Shown here one piece after another: positions 1 to 12,764 of a stretch of DNA of 64,000 bases. This DNA comes from Marisa cornuarietis. Taxonomy: Eukaryota; Mollusca; Gastropoda; Architaenioglossa; Ampullariidae. Where the stretch lies: NCBI GenBank assembly GCA_004794655.1, contig SMMW01000093.1:227433-291432 (forward strand). Reading direction: 5' to 3'. Below the pieces are notes generated by a model. The model was not told the DNA's origin. It worked only from the letters and a program-made list of their open reading frames with translations, and ran no database searches. Position 1 is the stretch's first letter. Each line of letters starts with the position of its first letter. A program made the translations under genes and the position numbers.

Positions 1-689
1 CAGTGAGTATTACTATACACACTTACAAGTGCGCTGAGTAGAACTAGACACACTAACAAGTGCGCTGAGTAGAACTAGACACACTAACAAGTGCGCTGAG
101 TAGAACTAGACACACTAACAAGTGCGCTGAGTAGAACTAGACACACTTACAAGTGCACTGAGTAGAACTAGACACACTAACAAGTGCACTGAGTAGAACT
201 AGACACACTAACAAGTGCGCTGAGTAGAACTAGACACACTAACAAGTGCAGTGAGTAGAACTAGACACACTAACAAGTGCGCTGAATAGAACTAGACACA
301 CTAACAAGTGCAGTGAGTATTACTATACACACTTACAAGTGCGCTGAGTAGAACTAGACACACTAACAAGTGCGCTGAGTAGAACTAGACACACTAACAA
401 GTGCACTGAGTAGAACTAGACACACTAACAAGTGCACTGAGTAGAACTAGACACACTAACAAGTGCACTGAGTAGAACTAGACACACTAACAAGTGCACT
501 GAGTAGAACTAGACACACTAACAAGTGCGCTGAGTAGAACTAGACACACTAACAAGTGCGCTGAGTAGAACTAGACACACTAACAAAGTGCTCTGAGTAG
601 AACTAGACACACTAACAAGTGCACTGAGTAGAACTAGACACACTAACAAGTGCACTGAGTAGAACTAGACACACTAACAAGTGCGCTAA
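1..689. repeat. 31-bp minisatellite array (about 22 copies), runs off the left edge
   Basis: Tandem unit of 31 bp with core GAGTAGAACTAGACACACTA. Most copies differ only at GTGCGCTGAG/GTGCACTGAG/GTGCAGTGAG. A variant unit containing GTATTACTATACACACTTAC occurs at about 7 and again about 310 bp later, so a 10-unit block appears to have been duplicated. The array ends where the phase is lost near 689. Confidence 0.95.
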
Positions 690-2160
690 GCTTTCACTCA
701 GCTCTGAGCTGTAGCGTTTTGACTCAGATGTTGATGGAGTGGCGGAGGATCGTGAACTTTCTAGATTTCTGTCGCAGCTACTCCTGCTGTGTCTGTGACA
801 GGAGTTGACAAGGATGTGGCCCAAGAAGTACAACTATAAGACGACTTCGAACCAAGTGTTGAAACTAACGTTTCTCCCCCTCGCCTTGACCGCACGACCT
901 TCCGCTAGTACTTGTTGTGAGTTGTTGTGTTTCTGCAGTTTTGTTTTATATTTTGTCCGTTTCGTGTCTGCTGCTCTGTTCATTTCTAGTCTGTGATATA
1001 TATTTGTGTATTATTTGCTTTTGTAAGCCCCATTTAACTAACTGCACTTTAAAAATCTACTTATTATTATCAGCAGCGACGAAGGTCACACAATTTAGTG
1101 CAATTAGAAGAAACAAAAGCTGGAACACAGGGCAGGCTTCACTGTGGCTGAGGAAGTGGATGGAGCTGCCATCAGCGATTCCTCCATTTCAAGCAGATTA
1201 ATGTCTTACATTGAGTGACACCGGAATAAAGATCTTCAGGGTATTGACTTGTCCAGTTCCTTTTCTGTTTAATTCCGTCGTCTTCAAATGATGCCATTAC
1301 TCCCTTCTTCGCATCAATTTCTTCAACATTTATTTTCTGGGATGATTAAGGTAAGAATCAAAAGGCAAAAGTGTGCTTAAGGTTGTGTATTCGCCAAAAG
1401 TGTGGCCAGGGCGTGTATTCTGTTCGAGAAACAGAAAGAGAAAAATCAAGCGGGTGACAGCAGAGGACACTGTCAACACTCAGCTTGCCCCCCACAAGGC
1501 TACACTTAAAATAATAGTTGTGACATGTTACTCAGAGTCAGAGCAAAGACAAGCGAGGCCCAGACTTCATGTATGAGTGGCGATGAGGGTGGCACCAGAA
1601 GTGGCGAGGTTAGTGTGTAAGCTAGCACTTAGTGGGGCTGGGGTACTGACATTACGAGCATAGGCTAGCAGCGTGGCAATAGGGGTGGTGCCAGAAGTGG
1701 CGAGATTATAGCGAGATTATGGCGAGATTAGGCCAGCGCTGACTGGAGGTGGAGGTGGTGACATTTTGGCGCAGGCCAGCACTGAGCAAAGATAAGTTCA
1801 GGGTTAGGTGGCCGGCCCGCTGGCTGATCGACTTCACATTATTGTTCACTTCAGCACCCGACACCCCTCTCATGTAACCCATTCAAACAACCAGTCCGTG
1901 TTTGCGGTGGGTTAAATTCGGATTGCATCGTAAATACCCGGAGAGGTGGTAAACACAACCATCTGCTGGCCATTCACATTTTTCTTCACGGTACCCGGCT
2001 GTTACAGGAGTCGGACTCAGCGAGCAGCACGACTAATAACCTGCAGGGTGTGAAAGGTGTATGTGACAGAAAAATAGAGTGTCAGCATGTATTTGCAGGT
2101 TTAGGTGTCAGGAGTCATTCTTTGAGAGTAAATAAAATCTGTTGTACAGTAGAGTAATAC
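690..2160. other. Non-repetitive spacer, no gene recognised
   Basis: About 1.5 kb without tandem structure. Short open frames (plus strand near 805-996, 917-1201 and 1373-1576) have no recognisable domain, and their hydrophobic, Cys/Leu/Phe-rich composition fits chance translation of T-rich DNA. Two imperfect copies of a short motif with CAGAAGTGGCGAG lie near 1,590 and 1,688, followed by a small GCGAGATTA run. I cannot assign a function. Confidence 0.6.
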
Positions 2161-4200
2161 TTGTCGTGTATGTCTACAGACATTGTACCATAGAGTATAT
2201 ACCACTCATCTATCAATCATAGTGTGCACACCTCTTATTTATGTCTACATTATTTCATAGTAACCATAGTATCATCTATGTCTACATTGTATCATAGTGT
2301 ACGTACCTGTCATCTATGTCTACAGACATTGTACCATAGAGTATATACCACTCATCTATGTCTACATTGTATCATAGAGTATATACCACTCATCTATGTC
2401 TACATTGTATCATAGAGTAGATACCACTCATCTATGTCTACATTGTATCATAGAGTATATACCACTCATCTATGTCTACATTGTACCATAGAGTATATAC
2501 CACTCATCTATCAATCATAGTGTGCACACCTCTTATTTATGTCTACATTATTTCATAGTAACCATAGTATCATCTATGTCTACATTGTATCATAGTGTAC
2601 ATACCTGTCATCTATGTCTACAGACATTGTACCATAGAGTATATACCACTTATCTGTGTCTACATTGTATCATAGTGTATATACCCCTTATTTATGTCTT
2701 CATTGTATCATGGTGTATATTCCACTCATCTATGTCTACATTGTATCATAGAGTATATACCACTTATTTATGTCTACATTGTATCATAGAGTATATGCCT
2801 TTCATCTGTGTCTACATTGTACCATAGAGTATATACCACTCATCTATGTCTACATTGTACCATAGAGTATATAACACTCATCTATGTCTACATTGTGTCA
2901 TAGTGTATATACCACTCATCTATGTCTACATTGTATCATAGAGTATATACCACTTATTTATGTCTACATTGTATCATAGAGTATATGCCTTTCATCTGTG
3001 TCTACATTGTACCATAGAGTATATACCACTCATCTATGTCTACATTGTACCATAGAGTATATAACACTCATCTATGTCTACATTGTGTCATAGTGTACAT
3101 ACTTGTCATCTATGTCTACAAGAGTATATAAAACTCATCTATGTCTACATTGTGTCATAGTGTATATAAAACTCATCTATGTCTACATTGTGTCATAGTG
3201 TATATAAAACTCATCTATGTCTACATTGTGTCATAGTGTATATAAAACTCATCTATGTCTTCATTGTGTCATAGTGTACATACTTGTCATCTATGTCTAC
3301 ATTGTATCATAGAGTATATACCACTCATCTATGTCTACATTGTATCATAAAGTACATACCTTTCACCTGTGTCTACATTATTACATAGTGTGCACACCTC
3401 TTATTTATGTCTACATTATTCCAAAGTAACCATAGTATCATCTATGTCCATTTTGTATCATAATGTACATACCTGTCATCTATGTCCATTTTGTATCATA
3501 GTGTACATACCTGTCATCTATGTCTACATTATTACATTATAACCATAGTATTATCTTTGTCCATATTGTGTCATAGAGTTTATACCTGTCATCTATGTCC
3601 ATATTGTGTCATAGTGTACATACCTGTCATCTATGTCCATATTGTGTCATAGTGTACATACCTGTCATCTATGTCTACATTGTGTCATAGAGTACATTTC
3701 TGTCATCTATGTCTACATTGTGTCATAGAGTAAATTTCTGTCATCTATGTCTACATTGTGTCATAGAGTATATACCTGTCATCTATGTCCATATTGTGTC
3801 ATAGTGTACATACCTGTCATCTATGTCTACATTATTACATAATAACCATAGTATTATCTTTGTCCATATTGTGTCATAGAGTTTATACCTGTCATCTATG
3901 TCCATATTGTGTCATAGTGTACATACCTGTCATCTATGTCCATATTGTGTCATAGTGTACATACCTGTCATCTATGTCTACATTGTGTCATAGTGTACAT
4001 ACCTGTCATCTATGTCCATATTGTGTCATAGTGTACATACCTGTCATCTATGTCTACATTGTGTCATAGTGTACATACCTGTCATCTATTTCTACATTGT
4101 GTCATAGTGTACATACCTGTCATTTGTGTCCATATTGTGTCATAGTGTACATACATGTCATATGTGTCTACATTGTGAACTAATGTACAAACTTTCATCT
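2161..4200. repeat. 38-bp minisatellite array (about 52 copies)
   Basis: Unit of 38 bp with core CATCTATGTCTACATTGTAT followed by CATAGAGTATATACCACT or variants. The left part uses ATATACCACT, the right part mostly ACATACCTGT, so the array holds at least two subfamilies. A roughly 298-bp block beginning near 2,187 recurs near 2,487, including a marker unit with TAGTGTGCACACCTC. Open frames at 2,224-2,415 and 2,522-2,827 are translations of the repeat. Confidence 0.95.
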
Positions 4201-4264
4201 ACTTTAAGTACCTGAGACATTCAGATTATAAAGTTCACTGCACTTGTAAGTACCTGAAACAAGT

Positions 4265-4985
4265 TATAGAACTCTTCCCACCTTACCATAGAAATAAACA
4301 CTTCCCACCTTTCCATAGGTATAAGCTCATCCCACCTTACCATAGGTATAAGCTCTTCCCACCTTACCATAGGTATAAGGCCATCCCACCCTACCAGAGG
4401 TATAAACTCACCCCACCTTAAAATAGGTATAAACTCATCCCACCTTACCCTGGGTATAAGCTCTTCCCACCTTAACATAGAAATAAACTCTTCCCACCTT
4501 ACCCTGGGTATAAGCTCTTCCCACCTTAACATAGAAATAAACTCTTCCCACCTTAACTCAGAAATAAACTCTTCCCACCTTACCATAGGTATAAGCTCTT
4601 CCCACATTACCGTAGGTATAAGCTCTTCCCACCTTTCCATAGGTATAAGCTCTTCCCACCTTACCATAGGTATAAGGCCATATCACCTTACCATAGGTAT
4701 AAACTCATCCCACCTTAAAATAGGTATATACTCATCCCATCTTACCATGGGTATAAGCTCTTCCCACCTTACCATAGGTATAAAAACATACTACCTTACT
4801 ATAGGTATAGGATTTTCACACCTTACCATAGTTATAAACATCCCACCTTACCATAGGTATAAGCTCATCCCACCTTACCATATGTATAAACTCTTCCCAC
4901 CTTAACTCAGAAATATACTCTTCCCACCTTACCATAGGTATAAGCTCTTCCCACCTTACCATAGGTATAAGCTCTTCCCACCTTA
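4265..4985. repeat. 27-bp minisatellite array (about 27 copies)
   Basis: Unit of 27 bp with core CTTCCCACCTTACCATAGGT. Because 27 is divisible by three, the minus strand stays open for 148 codons (4,221-4,667) as a 9-residue repeat of MVRWEELIP type. This reads as a by-product of the period and not as a protein: there is no unique domain, and the frame fails as soon as units change length. Confidence 0.95.
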
Positions 4986-5179
4986 CTTTACAAAGATCAA
5001 GTATGGATTTTCCACCACAGTTTTGAACAAGTCTTTGATCACAGTGTTCACAGAAAATTTATTCATTAAAAAAAACTTTAATGTTGTCAAAAGGCTGTAA
5101 ACAAAGCTTCAAGCAAAGCGGACGACCGGAAAGTGTCTTCACAATGTTCAGCAAACCCGTCTAGAGCAGCAACACAAGA
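4986..5179. other. Short spacer between arrays
   Basis: About 190 bp with an A-run near 5,068-5,075 and no recognisable gene or motif. Confidence 0.6.
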
Positions 5180-6458
5180 TACGGGTGAATATAAATGTAA
5201 GACTAGAGGCGGGTAGATGTAGATGTAAAACTAGAGGAGGGTAGATGTAGATGTAAGACTAGAGGCAAGTAGATGTAGATGTAAAACTAGAGGCGGGTAG
5301 ATACAGCTGTAAAACCTGAACGCAAGTGATTACACCTGTAAAACAAGAGGCGGGTAGATACAGCTGTAAAACCTGAACGCAAGTGGTTACACCTGTAAAA
5401 TTAGAGGCGGGTAGATGTAGGTGTAAAACTAGAGGCAGGTAGATGTAGGTGTAAAACTAGAGGCTGGTAGATGTAGGTGTAAAACTAGAGGCAGGTAGAT
5501 GTAGGTGTAAAACTAGAGGCAGGTAGATGTAGGTGTAAAACTAGAGGCTGGTAGATGTAGGTGTAAAACTAGAGGTGGGTAGATACAGCTGTAAAACCTA
5601 AACGCAAGTGGATACAGCTGTAAAACTAGAGGCGGGTAGATGTAGGTGTAAAACTAGAGGCGGGTAGATGTAGATGTAAGACTAGAGGCGGGTAGATGTA
5701 GATGTAAAACTAGAGGCGGGTAGATACAGCTGTAAAACCTGAACGTAAGTGGTTACACCTGTAAAACTAGAGGCAAGTAGATGTAGGTGTAAAACCTGAA
5801 CACAAGTGGTTACAGCTGTAAAACTAGAGGCTGGTAGATGTAGGTGTAAAACTAGAGGCAGGTAGATGTAGGTGTAAAACTAGAGGCTGGTAGATGTAGG
5901 TGTAAAACTAGAGGCGGGTAGATACAGCTGTAAAACCTAAACGCAAGTGGATACAGCTGTAAAACTAGAGTCGGGTAGATGTAGGTGTAGAACTAGAGGC
6001 TGGTAGATGTAGGTGTAAAACTAGAGGCGGGTAGATGTAGGTGTAAAACTAGAGGCAGTTAGATGTAGGTGTAAAACTAGAGGCTGGTAGATGTAGGTGT
6101 AAAACTAGAGGCAGGTAGATGTAGGTGTAAAACTAGAGGCTGGTAGATGTAGGTGTAAAACTAGAGGCAGGTAGATGTAGGTGTAAAACTAGAGGCTGGT
6201 AGATGTAGGTGTAAAACTAGAGGCAGGTAGATGTAGGTGTAAAACTAGAGGCTGGTAGATGTAGGTGTAAAACTAGAGGCAGGTAGATGTAGGTGTAAAA
6301 CTAGAGGCTGGTAGATGTAGGTGTAAAACTAGAGGCAGGTAGATGTAGGTGTAAAACTAGAGGCTGGTAGATGTATGTGTAAAACTAGAGGCGTGTAGAT
6401 ACAGCTGTAAAACCTGAACGCAAGTGGATACAGCTGTAAAACTAGAGGCGGGTAGCTA
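5180..6458. repeat. 28-bp minisatellite array (about 45 copies)
   Basis: Unit of about 28 bp with core GTGTAAAACTAGAGGCAGGT. The central part alternates GAGGCTGG and GAGGCAGG units almost strictly from about 6,070 to 6,370, making a 56-bp dimer. A divergent unit with AAACCTGAACGCAAGTGG marks several sites (about 5,310, 5,365, 5,740, 5,795, 5,935 and 6,412) and divides the array into blocks. Confidence 0.95.
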
Positions 6459-7011
6459 AATCTAACACTAGTGGCCTAATCGCTGAACAAAGAAAGATAA
6501 TGGTCGCTTTTATTGATGTTATTTTGCGCCGTCATTTTTCTTGCAACTGGAGGTGAAATCATGTTAGGCTCATCGACCAAAGCCATGGATTGGGCGGAAA
6601 AGGGTTCATTGGCTTCATCTCGCTGCCGCCTTAAGACAACGTCCTCTTCTTCTCGCCAGCCTGCACCCACACCCCACCCTTCAAACTGACACCCTACCCT
6701 TTAATACCCCATCCCACCCACCCGCGACTTGTCATCCTAATCCACTTAGGAGTAGTCGCCCGTGGAGGATCGCTGCTTCTGGGGATTGACACAAGAAATG
6801 AACCACAAGACGGAGAAAATTCTGCATCCAGAAAAAAAAAACTCGTAAACCTTCAAAGGGTCAATAAATCACGTGGGACGTGAAGCTTCCCTCTCTCTCT
6901 TATTCATGCGCGCGAGCGTACAAGGTAGTACATGTGTAAGAGGAATACACGTAAAGAGCATGCATGGGCAGTGGAAAAAGGGCAGAGGTAGATATACCAT
7001 TAACGGATTAA
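6459..7011. other. Spacer, no gene recognised
   Basis: About 550 bp. A 64-codon minus-strand frame (6,476-6,670) has no recognisable domain. The stretch contains an A-run near 6,831-6,841 and a short CT tract near 6,892-6,900. Nothing supports a gene. Confidence 0.55.
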
Positions 7012-8070
7012 CCTGACGGGAGAGCCCTGCCCCTGACAGACACCAGTCCTGCCCCTGACAGATACACAAGTTCAGCTTCTGAGAGATACACGAGCCCTGC
7101 CCTTGATAGATACACATCCTGCCCCTGATAGGTATACGATCCCTGCCCTTGATAGATACACATCCTCCCTTGACAGATACACGAGCCCTGCTCTTGATAG
7201 ATACACATCCTGCCCCTGATAGATACACATCCTGCCCCTGACAGATACACGAGCCCTGCCCTTGATAGATACATATCCTCCCTTGACAGATACACGAGCC
7301 CTGCCCTTGATGGATACACATCCTGCCCCTGATAGATACACAACCTGTCCCTGACATATACACGAGCCCTGCCCTTGATAGATACACATCCTGCCCCTGA
7401 TAGATACACGAGCCCTGCCCTTGATAGATACACATCCTCCCTTGACAGATACACGAGCCCTGCTCTTGATAGATACACATCCTGCCCCTGATAGATACAC
7501 ATCCTGCCCCTGACAGATACACGAGCCCTGCCCTTGATAGATACATATCCTCCCTTGACAGATACACGAGCCCTGCCCTTGATGGATACACATCCTGCCC
7601 CTGATAGATACACAACCTGTCCCTGACATATACACGAGCCCTGCCCTTGATAGATACACATCCTGCCCCTGATAGATACACGAGCCCTGCCCTTGATAGA
7701 TACACATCCTGCCCCTGATAGATACACGAGCCCTGCCCTTGATAGATACACATCCTGCCCCTGATAGATACACGAGCCCTGCCCTTGATAGATACACATC
7801 CTGCCCCTGATAGATACACGAGCCCTGCCCTTGATAGATACACATCCTGCCCCTGATAGATACACGAGCCCTGCCCTTGATAGATACACATCCTGCCCCT
7901 GATAGATACACGAGCCCTGCCCTTGATAGATACACATCCTGCCCCTGATAGATACACGAGCCCTGCCCTTGATAGATACACATCCTGCCCCTGACAGATA
8001 CACAAGCCCTGCCCATGATAGATACACATCCTGCCCCTGATAGATACATATCCTGTCCCTGACAGATACA
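7012..8070. repeat. 46-bp dimeric minisatellite array (22 + 24 bp subunits)
   Basis: Two related half-units alternate: GATAGATACACATCCTGCCC and GATAGATACACGAGCCCTGC, together 46 bp. The right half (about 7,620-8,000) is very regular. The left half contains shorter CCTCCCTTGACAG units and a block of about 240 bp that appears twice (near 7,140-7,370 and 7,380-7,630). All three minus-strand frames remain open for 325-400 codons because neither half-unit has a stop in that direction; these are not credible proteins. Confidence 0.95.
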
Positions 8071-8289
8071 CGAGTTCTGTTGTTTTGCTGACAGGTCATT
8101 AACGCCTCATACAAGTCACACACAACGTCGGTCAGTTCAGTTCCCACACTGACCCTAACTCTCATCAGTTCATTGTTTAGAAAAATAGCGGTACTGATGT
8201 GACTGCCTTGACACTCGTTTATGGTATGTCTACGGACTCTGTCTGCGTGATGTCACATCTCGGCTTACAGTGACGTTTACATAGTTAAT
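8071..8289. other. Short spacer between arrays
   Basis: About 220 bp of unique sequence, no recognisable feature. Confidence 0.55.
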
Positions 8290-10535
8290 GACGAGTGAAT
8301 GAGGGTGTCTATGCACTCTGGAATGTGTGAGGCTATGCACTCTGGAATGTGTGTGAGGGTGTCCATGCACTCTAGAATGTGTGTGAGGGTGTCGATGCAC
8401 TCTAGAATTTGTGTGAGGGTGTCCATCCACTCTAGAATGTGTGTGAGGGTGTCCATGCACTCTAGAATGTGTGTGAGGGTGTCCATGCACTCTAGAATGT
8501 GTGTGAGGGTGTCCATACACTCTAGAATGTGTGTGAGGGTGTCCATGCACTCTAGAATGTGTGTGAGGGTGTCCATGCACTCTAGAATGTGTGTGAGGGT
8601 GTCTATGCACTCTAGAATGTGTGTGAGGGTGTCCATGCACTCTAGAATGTGTGTGAGGGTGTCTATGCACTCTAGAATGTGTGTGAGGGTGTCCATTCAC
8701 TTTAGAATGTGTGTGAGGGTGTCTATGCACTCTGGAATGTGTGTAAGGGTGTCTATGCACTCTGGAATGTGTGTGAGGGTTTCCATACACTATAGAATGT
8801 GTATGAGGGTGTCTATGTACTCTGGAATGTGTATGAGGGTTTCCATTCACTCTAGAATGTGTGTGAGGGTGTCTATGCACTCTAGAATGTGTATGAGGGT
8901 GTCTATGCACTCTGGAATGTGTATGAGGGTTCCCATTCACTCTAGAATGTGTGTGAGGGTGTCTATGCACTCTAGAATGTGTGTGAGGGTGTCTATGCAC
9001 TCTGGAATGTGTGTGAGGGTTTCCATACACTCTAGAATGTGTATGAAGGTGTCTATGTACTCTGGAATGTGTATGAGGCTGTCTATGCACTTTGGAATGT
9101 GTATGAGGCTGTCTATGCACTCTGGAATGTGTATGAGGTTTTCCATTCACCCTGGAATGTGTGTGAGGGTGTCTATGCACTCTGGAATGTGTGTGAGGTT
9201 GTCTATGCACTCTATAATGTATATGAGGGTGTCCATGCACTCTAGAATGTATATGAGGGTGTCCATGCACTCTGCAATGTGTATGAGGGTGCCCATGCAC
9301 TCTGGAATGTGTATGAGGGTTCCCATTCACTCTAGAATGTGTGTGAGGGTGTCTATGCACTCTAGAATGTGTGTGAGGGTGTCTGTGCACTCTGGAATGT
9401 GTATGAGGGTGTCTATGCACTCTGGAATGTGTATGAGAGTGTCTATGCACTCTAGAATGTGTGTGAGGCTGTCTATGCACTCTGGAATGTGTATGAGGGT
9501 GTCTATGCACTCTAGAATGTGTGTGAGGGTGTCTATGCACTCTAGAATGTGTGTGAGGCTGTCTATGCACTCTGGAATGTGTATGAGGGTGTCTGTGCAC
9601 TCTGGAATGTGTATGAGGGTGTCTATGCACTCTAGAATGTGTGTGAGGCTGTCTATGCACTCTGGAATGTGTATGAGGGTGTTTATGCATTCTAGAGTGT
9701 GTATGAGGGTGTCCATGCACTCTGGAATGTGTATGAGGTTTTCCATTCACCCTGGAATGTGTGTGAGGGTGTCTATGCACTCTGGAATGTGTGTGAGGTT
9801 GTCTATGCACTCTATAATGTATATGAGGGTGTCCATGCACTCTAGAATGTATATGAGGGTGTCCATGCACTCTGCAATGTGTATGAGGGTTCCCATTCAC
9901 TCTAGAATGTGTGTGAGGGTGTCTATCCACTCTAGAATGTGTGTGAGGGTGTCTGTGCACTCTGGAATGTGTATGAGTCTGTCTATGCACTCTGGAATGT
10001 GTATGAGGGTGTCTATGCACTCTAGAATGTGTGTGAGGCTGTCTATGCACTCTGGAATGTGTATGAGGGTGTCTATGCACTCTAGAATGTGTGTGAGGGT
10101 GTCTATGCACTCTAGAATGTGTGTGAGGCTGTCTATGCACTCTGGAATGTGTATGAGGGTGTTTATGCACTCTAGAGTGTGTATGAGGGTGTCCATGCAC
10201 TCTGGAATGTGTATGAGGGTGTCTGTGCACTCTGGAATGTGTATGAGGGTGTCTATGCACTCTAGAATGTGTGTGAGGCTGTCTATGCACTCTGGAATGT
10301 GTATGAGGGTGTTTATGCACTCTAGAGTGTGTATGAGGGTGTCCATGCACTCTGGAATGTGTATGAGGGTGTCTGTGCACTCTGGAATGTGTATGAGGGT
10401 GTCTATGCACTCTAGAATGTGTGTGAGGCTGTCTATGCACTCTGGAATGTGTATGAGGGTGTTTATGCACTCTAGAGTGTGTATGAGGGTGTCCATGCAC
10501 TCTGGAATGTGTATGAGGGTGTCCATGCATTGTGC
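8290..10535. repeat. 30-bp minisatellite array (about 75 copies), open on both strands
   Basis: Unit of exactly 30 bp with core GGGTGTCTATGCACTCTAGA. Period divisibility by three leaves a 785-codon minus frame (10-residue unit HPHTHSRVHR) and a 758-codon plus frame (10-residue unit MCVRVSMHSR). Higher-order structure is clear: the block around 9,121 (marker CACCCTGGAATGTG) recurs exactly 600 bp later at 9,721, and the marker GTTTATGCACTCTAGAGTGT recurs every 150 bp at 10,161, 10,311 and 10,461. I read the frames as array by-products; no unique flanking domain is joined to either. Confidence 0.95.
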
Positions 10536-11739
10536 GCGCACTGAAGTAAGCTGTGACGTTCGCGCGGCGCTGTGAGCATTCTGTCACCCAGTGAAGTTTG
10601 AGCTCGTTGCTAGCTTGAAAGTTCTAGAGAGAAGGGATGTTAGTGAAGCTGAGCTCGGCAAATCTCTTTTCTGATCCTTCTTTATCCCCCTGTGATGCAC
10701 GCTGGCAAGACAGGGTCATAAACTGGGGCGATATTCCACAAAGTCATGTGACCGGCACCATAAAGCTGCGAGAGTTGTCCATTTGTAGTCGAGATGAGGC
10801 ACGTGGCTAAAGCACACCACTCTACTGGTCGGCCTGCCTTGTTTGATCTACTGGTATTTCCTGGTGTGGCACCGCGTGCCTGGACTCTACAAGCGGACGG
10901 CAGCCACAAACTTAAAATCACCGTCTGGACATGGAGACTGGCTAATGATGGCTAATGACAAGGGAGACAACTCCCAACACGCATGACATGCATGTGCAAC
11001 TGCCGCTTGGTGACATGGAGGATGGTTGTCATGGAGACAGAATAACTCCCTAAGACGCTTGCCTTTCGTTTTGCACAAGAAGTAAAAATCCCCATAACTC
11101 TTGGTGGGTGTGGGGTTAATCAGCCGAACCTTATCACCGTCTTTCCCCCCAAAGTAGGTAGGGTTACTAACCTAACACTCACCTCCCTTTACTGACAGTT
11201 GATTCGCTAAACTAGCACTCACCTGTCTTACTCTCAAAAGACTGATGACGATGAAAACATAGGTGAATGTAAAGAGAGTTACTACTACAATAATAACCCA
11301 GACGACTGTCTCAAGACTGACGAAGATGAAGACACAGATGAATGTAAGGAGGTAAATGTCGATACCGAGAAAACGCAACATTACATCCATGTTAAATAAA
11401 ATACTTTATCCATGTCAAAGCCGGTATAAACGACCAGAACTTCTGCTATTGATGTGGGGAAACTATTTTAATATTATTTTTATATTTCCACGCGTGAAAC
11501 AGCTCGCAATCTGTGTGGTTTCATGTTTGCCGCAAGAGGGCGCTGTATTAGGGTTAGATCGCTTTCATTGTCAAACTCAATCTGCGCGCATCGGGAGATG
11601 AGGCCACATTTTGCAAGATTTCACTGTCAGAACCAATGAACACGGACAATGGCTGTAGGCGGACTGCAACACCAGGTTACAATGCCGCCTACTGAGTCCT
11701 GAGAGCTACACTTGCTGCCGCCATCTCTCTTCAACCTCA
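10536..11739. other. 1.2-kb spacer, no gene recognised
   Basis: Unique sequence with several short frames (for example minus 10,682-10,921 and 11,172-11,390, plus 11,356-11,601) that show no recognisable domain. Near 11,218-11,343 there are two related copies of a motif with ACTGACGAAGATGAA or ACTGATGACGATGAA, spaced about 80 bp. No promoter, exon or RNA gene can be supported. Confidence 0.55.
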
Positions 11740-12645
11740 CTCATGATAGGAAGGAACGTAGAAACACACGGCCCACCAAATAGAGTGGTACATAGGAAAC
11801 ACACAGCCCACCAAACACAGTGGTACACAGGAAACATAGCCTACCAAATAGAGTGGTACACAGTAAACACAGCCCACCAAATAGAGTGGCACACAGGAAA
11901 CAGCCCACCAAATAGAGTGGTACATAGAAAACACACGGCCCACCAAACACAGTGCTACATAGTAAACACACGGCCCACCAAACACAGTGCTACACAGGAA
12001 ACACAAGGCCCACCAAATAGAGTGGTACACAGTAAACAGCCCATCAAACACAGTGCTACATAGTAAACACACAGCCCACCAAACACAGTGCTGCACAGGA
12101 AACACACGGCCCACCAAATAGAGTGGTACACAGGAAACAGCCTACCAAATAGAGTGGTACACAGTAAACACACAGCCATCAAACACAGTGCTACACAGTA
12201 AACACACAGCCCACCAAGCACAGTGCTACACAAGGAGCACACAGCCCATCAAACACAGTGCTACACAGGAAACACACGGCCCACCAAACACAGTGCTACA
12301 CACGGAACACACGGTCAACTAAATAGTGCTACACAAGGAACACACAGCCCATCAAACACAGTGCTATACACGGAACACACGGTCAACTAAATAGTGCTAC
12401 ACAAGGAACACACAGCCCATCAAACACAGTGCTACACAAGGAACACACAGCCCATCAAACACAGTGCTACACAAGGGACACACAGCCCATCAAACACAGT
12501 GCTACACAAGGAACACACAGCCCATCAAACACAGTGCTACACAAGGAACACACAGCCCATCAAACACAGTGCTATACACGGAACACACAGCCCATCAAAC
12601 ACAGTGCTACACAAGGAACACACAGCCCATCAAACACAGGAATAT
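11740..12645. repeat. 35-bp minisatellite array (about 26 copies)
   Basis: Unit near 35 bp. The left half mostly reads CACCAAATAGAGTGGTACAC, the right half ATCAAACACAGTGCTACACA, with mixed units between, so two subfamilies meet around 12,050-12,200. Several units lack 5-9 bp. The right part (12,390-12,640) is nearly identical from unit to unit, implying recent expansion there. Confidence 0.94.
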
Positions 12646-12764
12646 TTGGTGTCACCTCACAATAAACATTTATATATAACAACACGTTTATAGGAATATT
12701 TGGTCTCAGCTGACAATAAATAAAGAATCACGGGAATATTTGGTGTCAACTATCAATCAGATAT
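12642..12764. repeat. Three imperfect copies of a 40-50 bp unit
   Basis: GGAATATTTGGTGTCA-type motifs occur at about 12,642, 12,693 and 12,733, with CAATAAA-type sequence following in the first two. A small, diverged tandem group bridging two larger arrays. Confidence 0.7.

Noticed and set aside
4221..4667. A WEEF/WEEL repeat protein of 148 residues
   Set aside because: Nine-codon periodicity equals the 27-bp satellite unit; no unique sequence is included.
8230..10587. A possible 785-residue histidine-rich protein
   Set aside because: The opposite strand is equally open, the unit is 30 bp with no codon-like bias visible, and there is no signal peptide or other domain.
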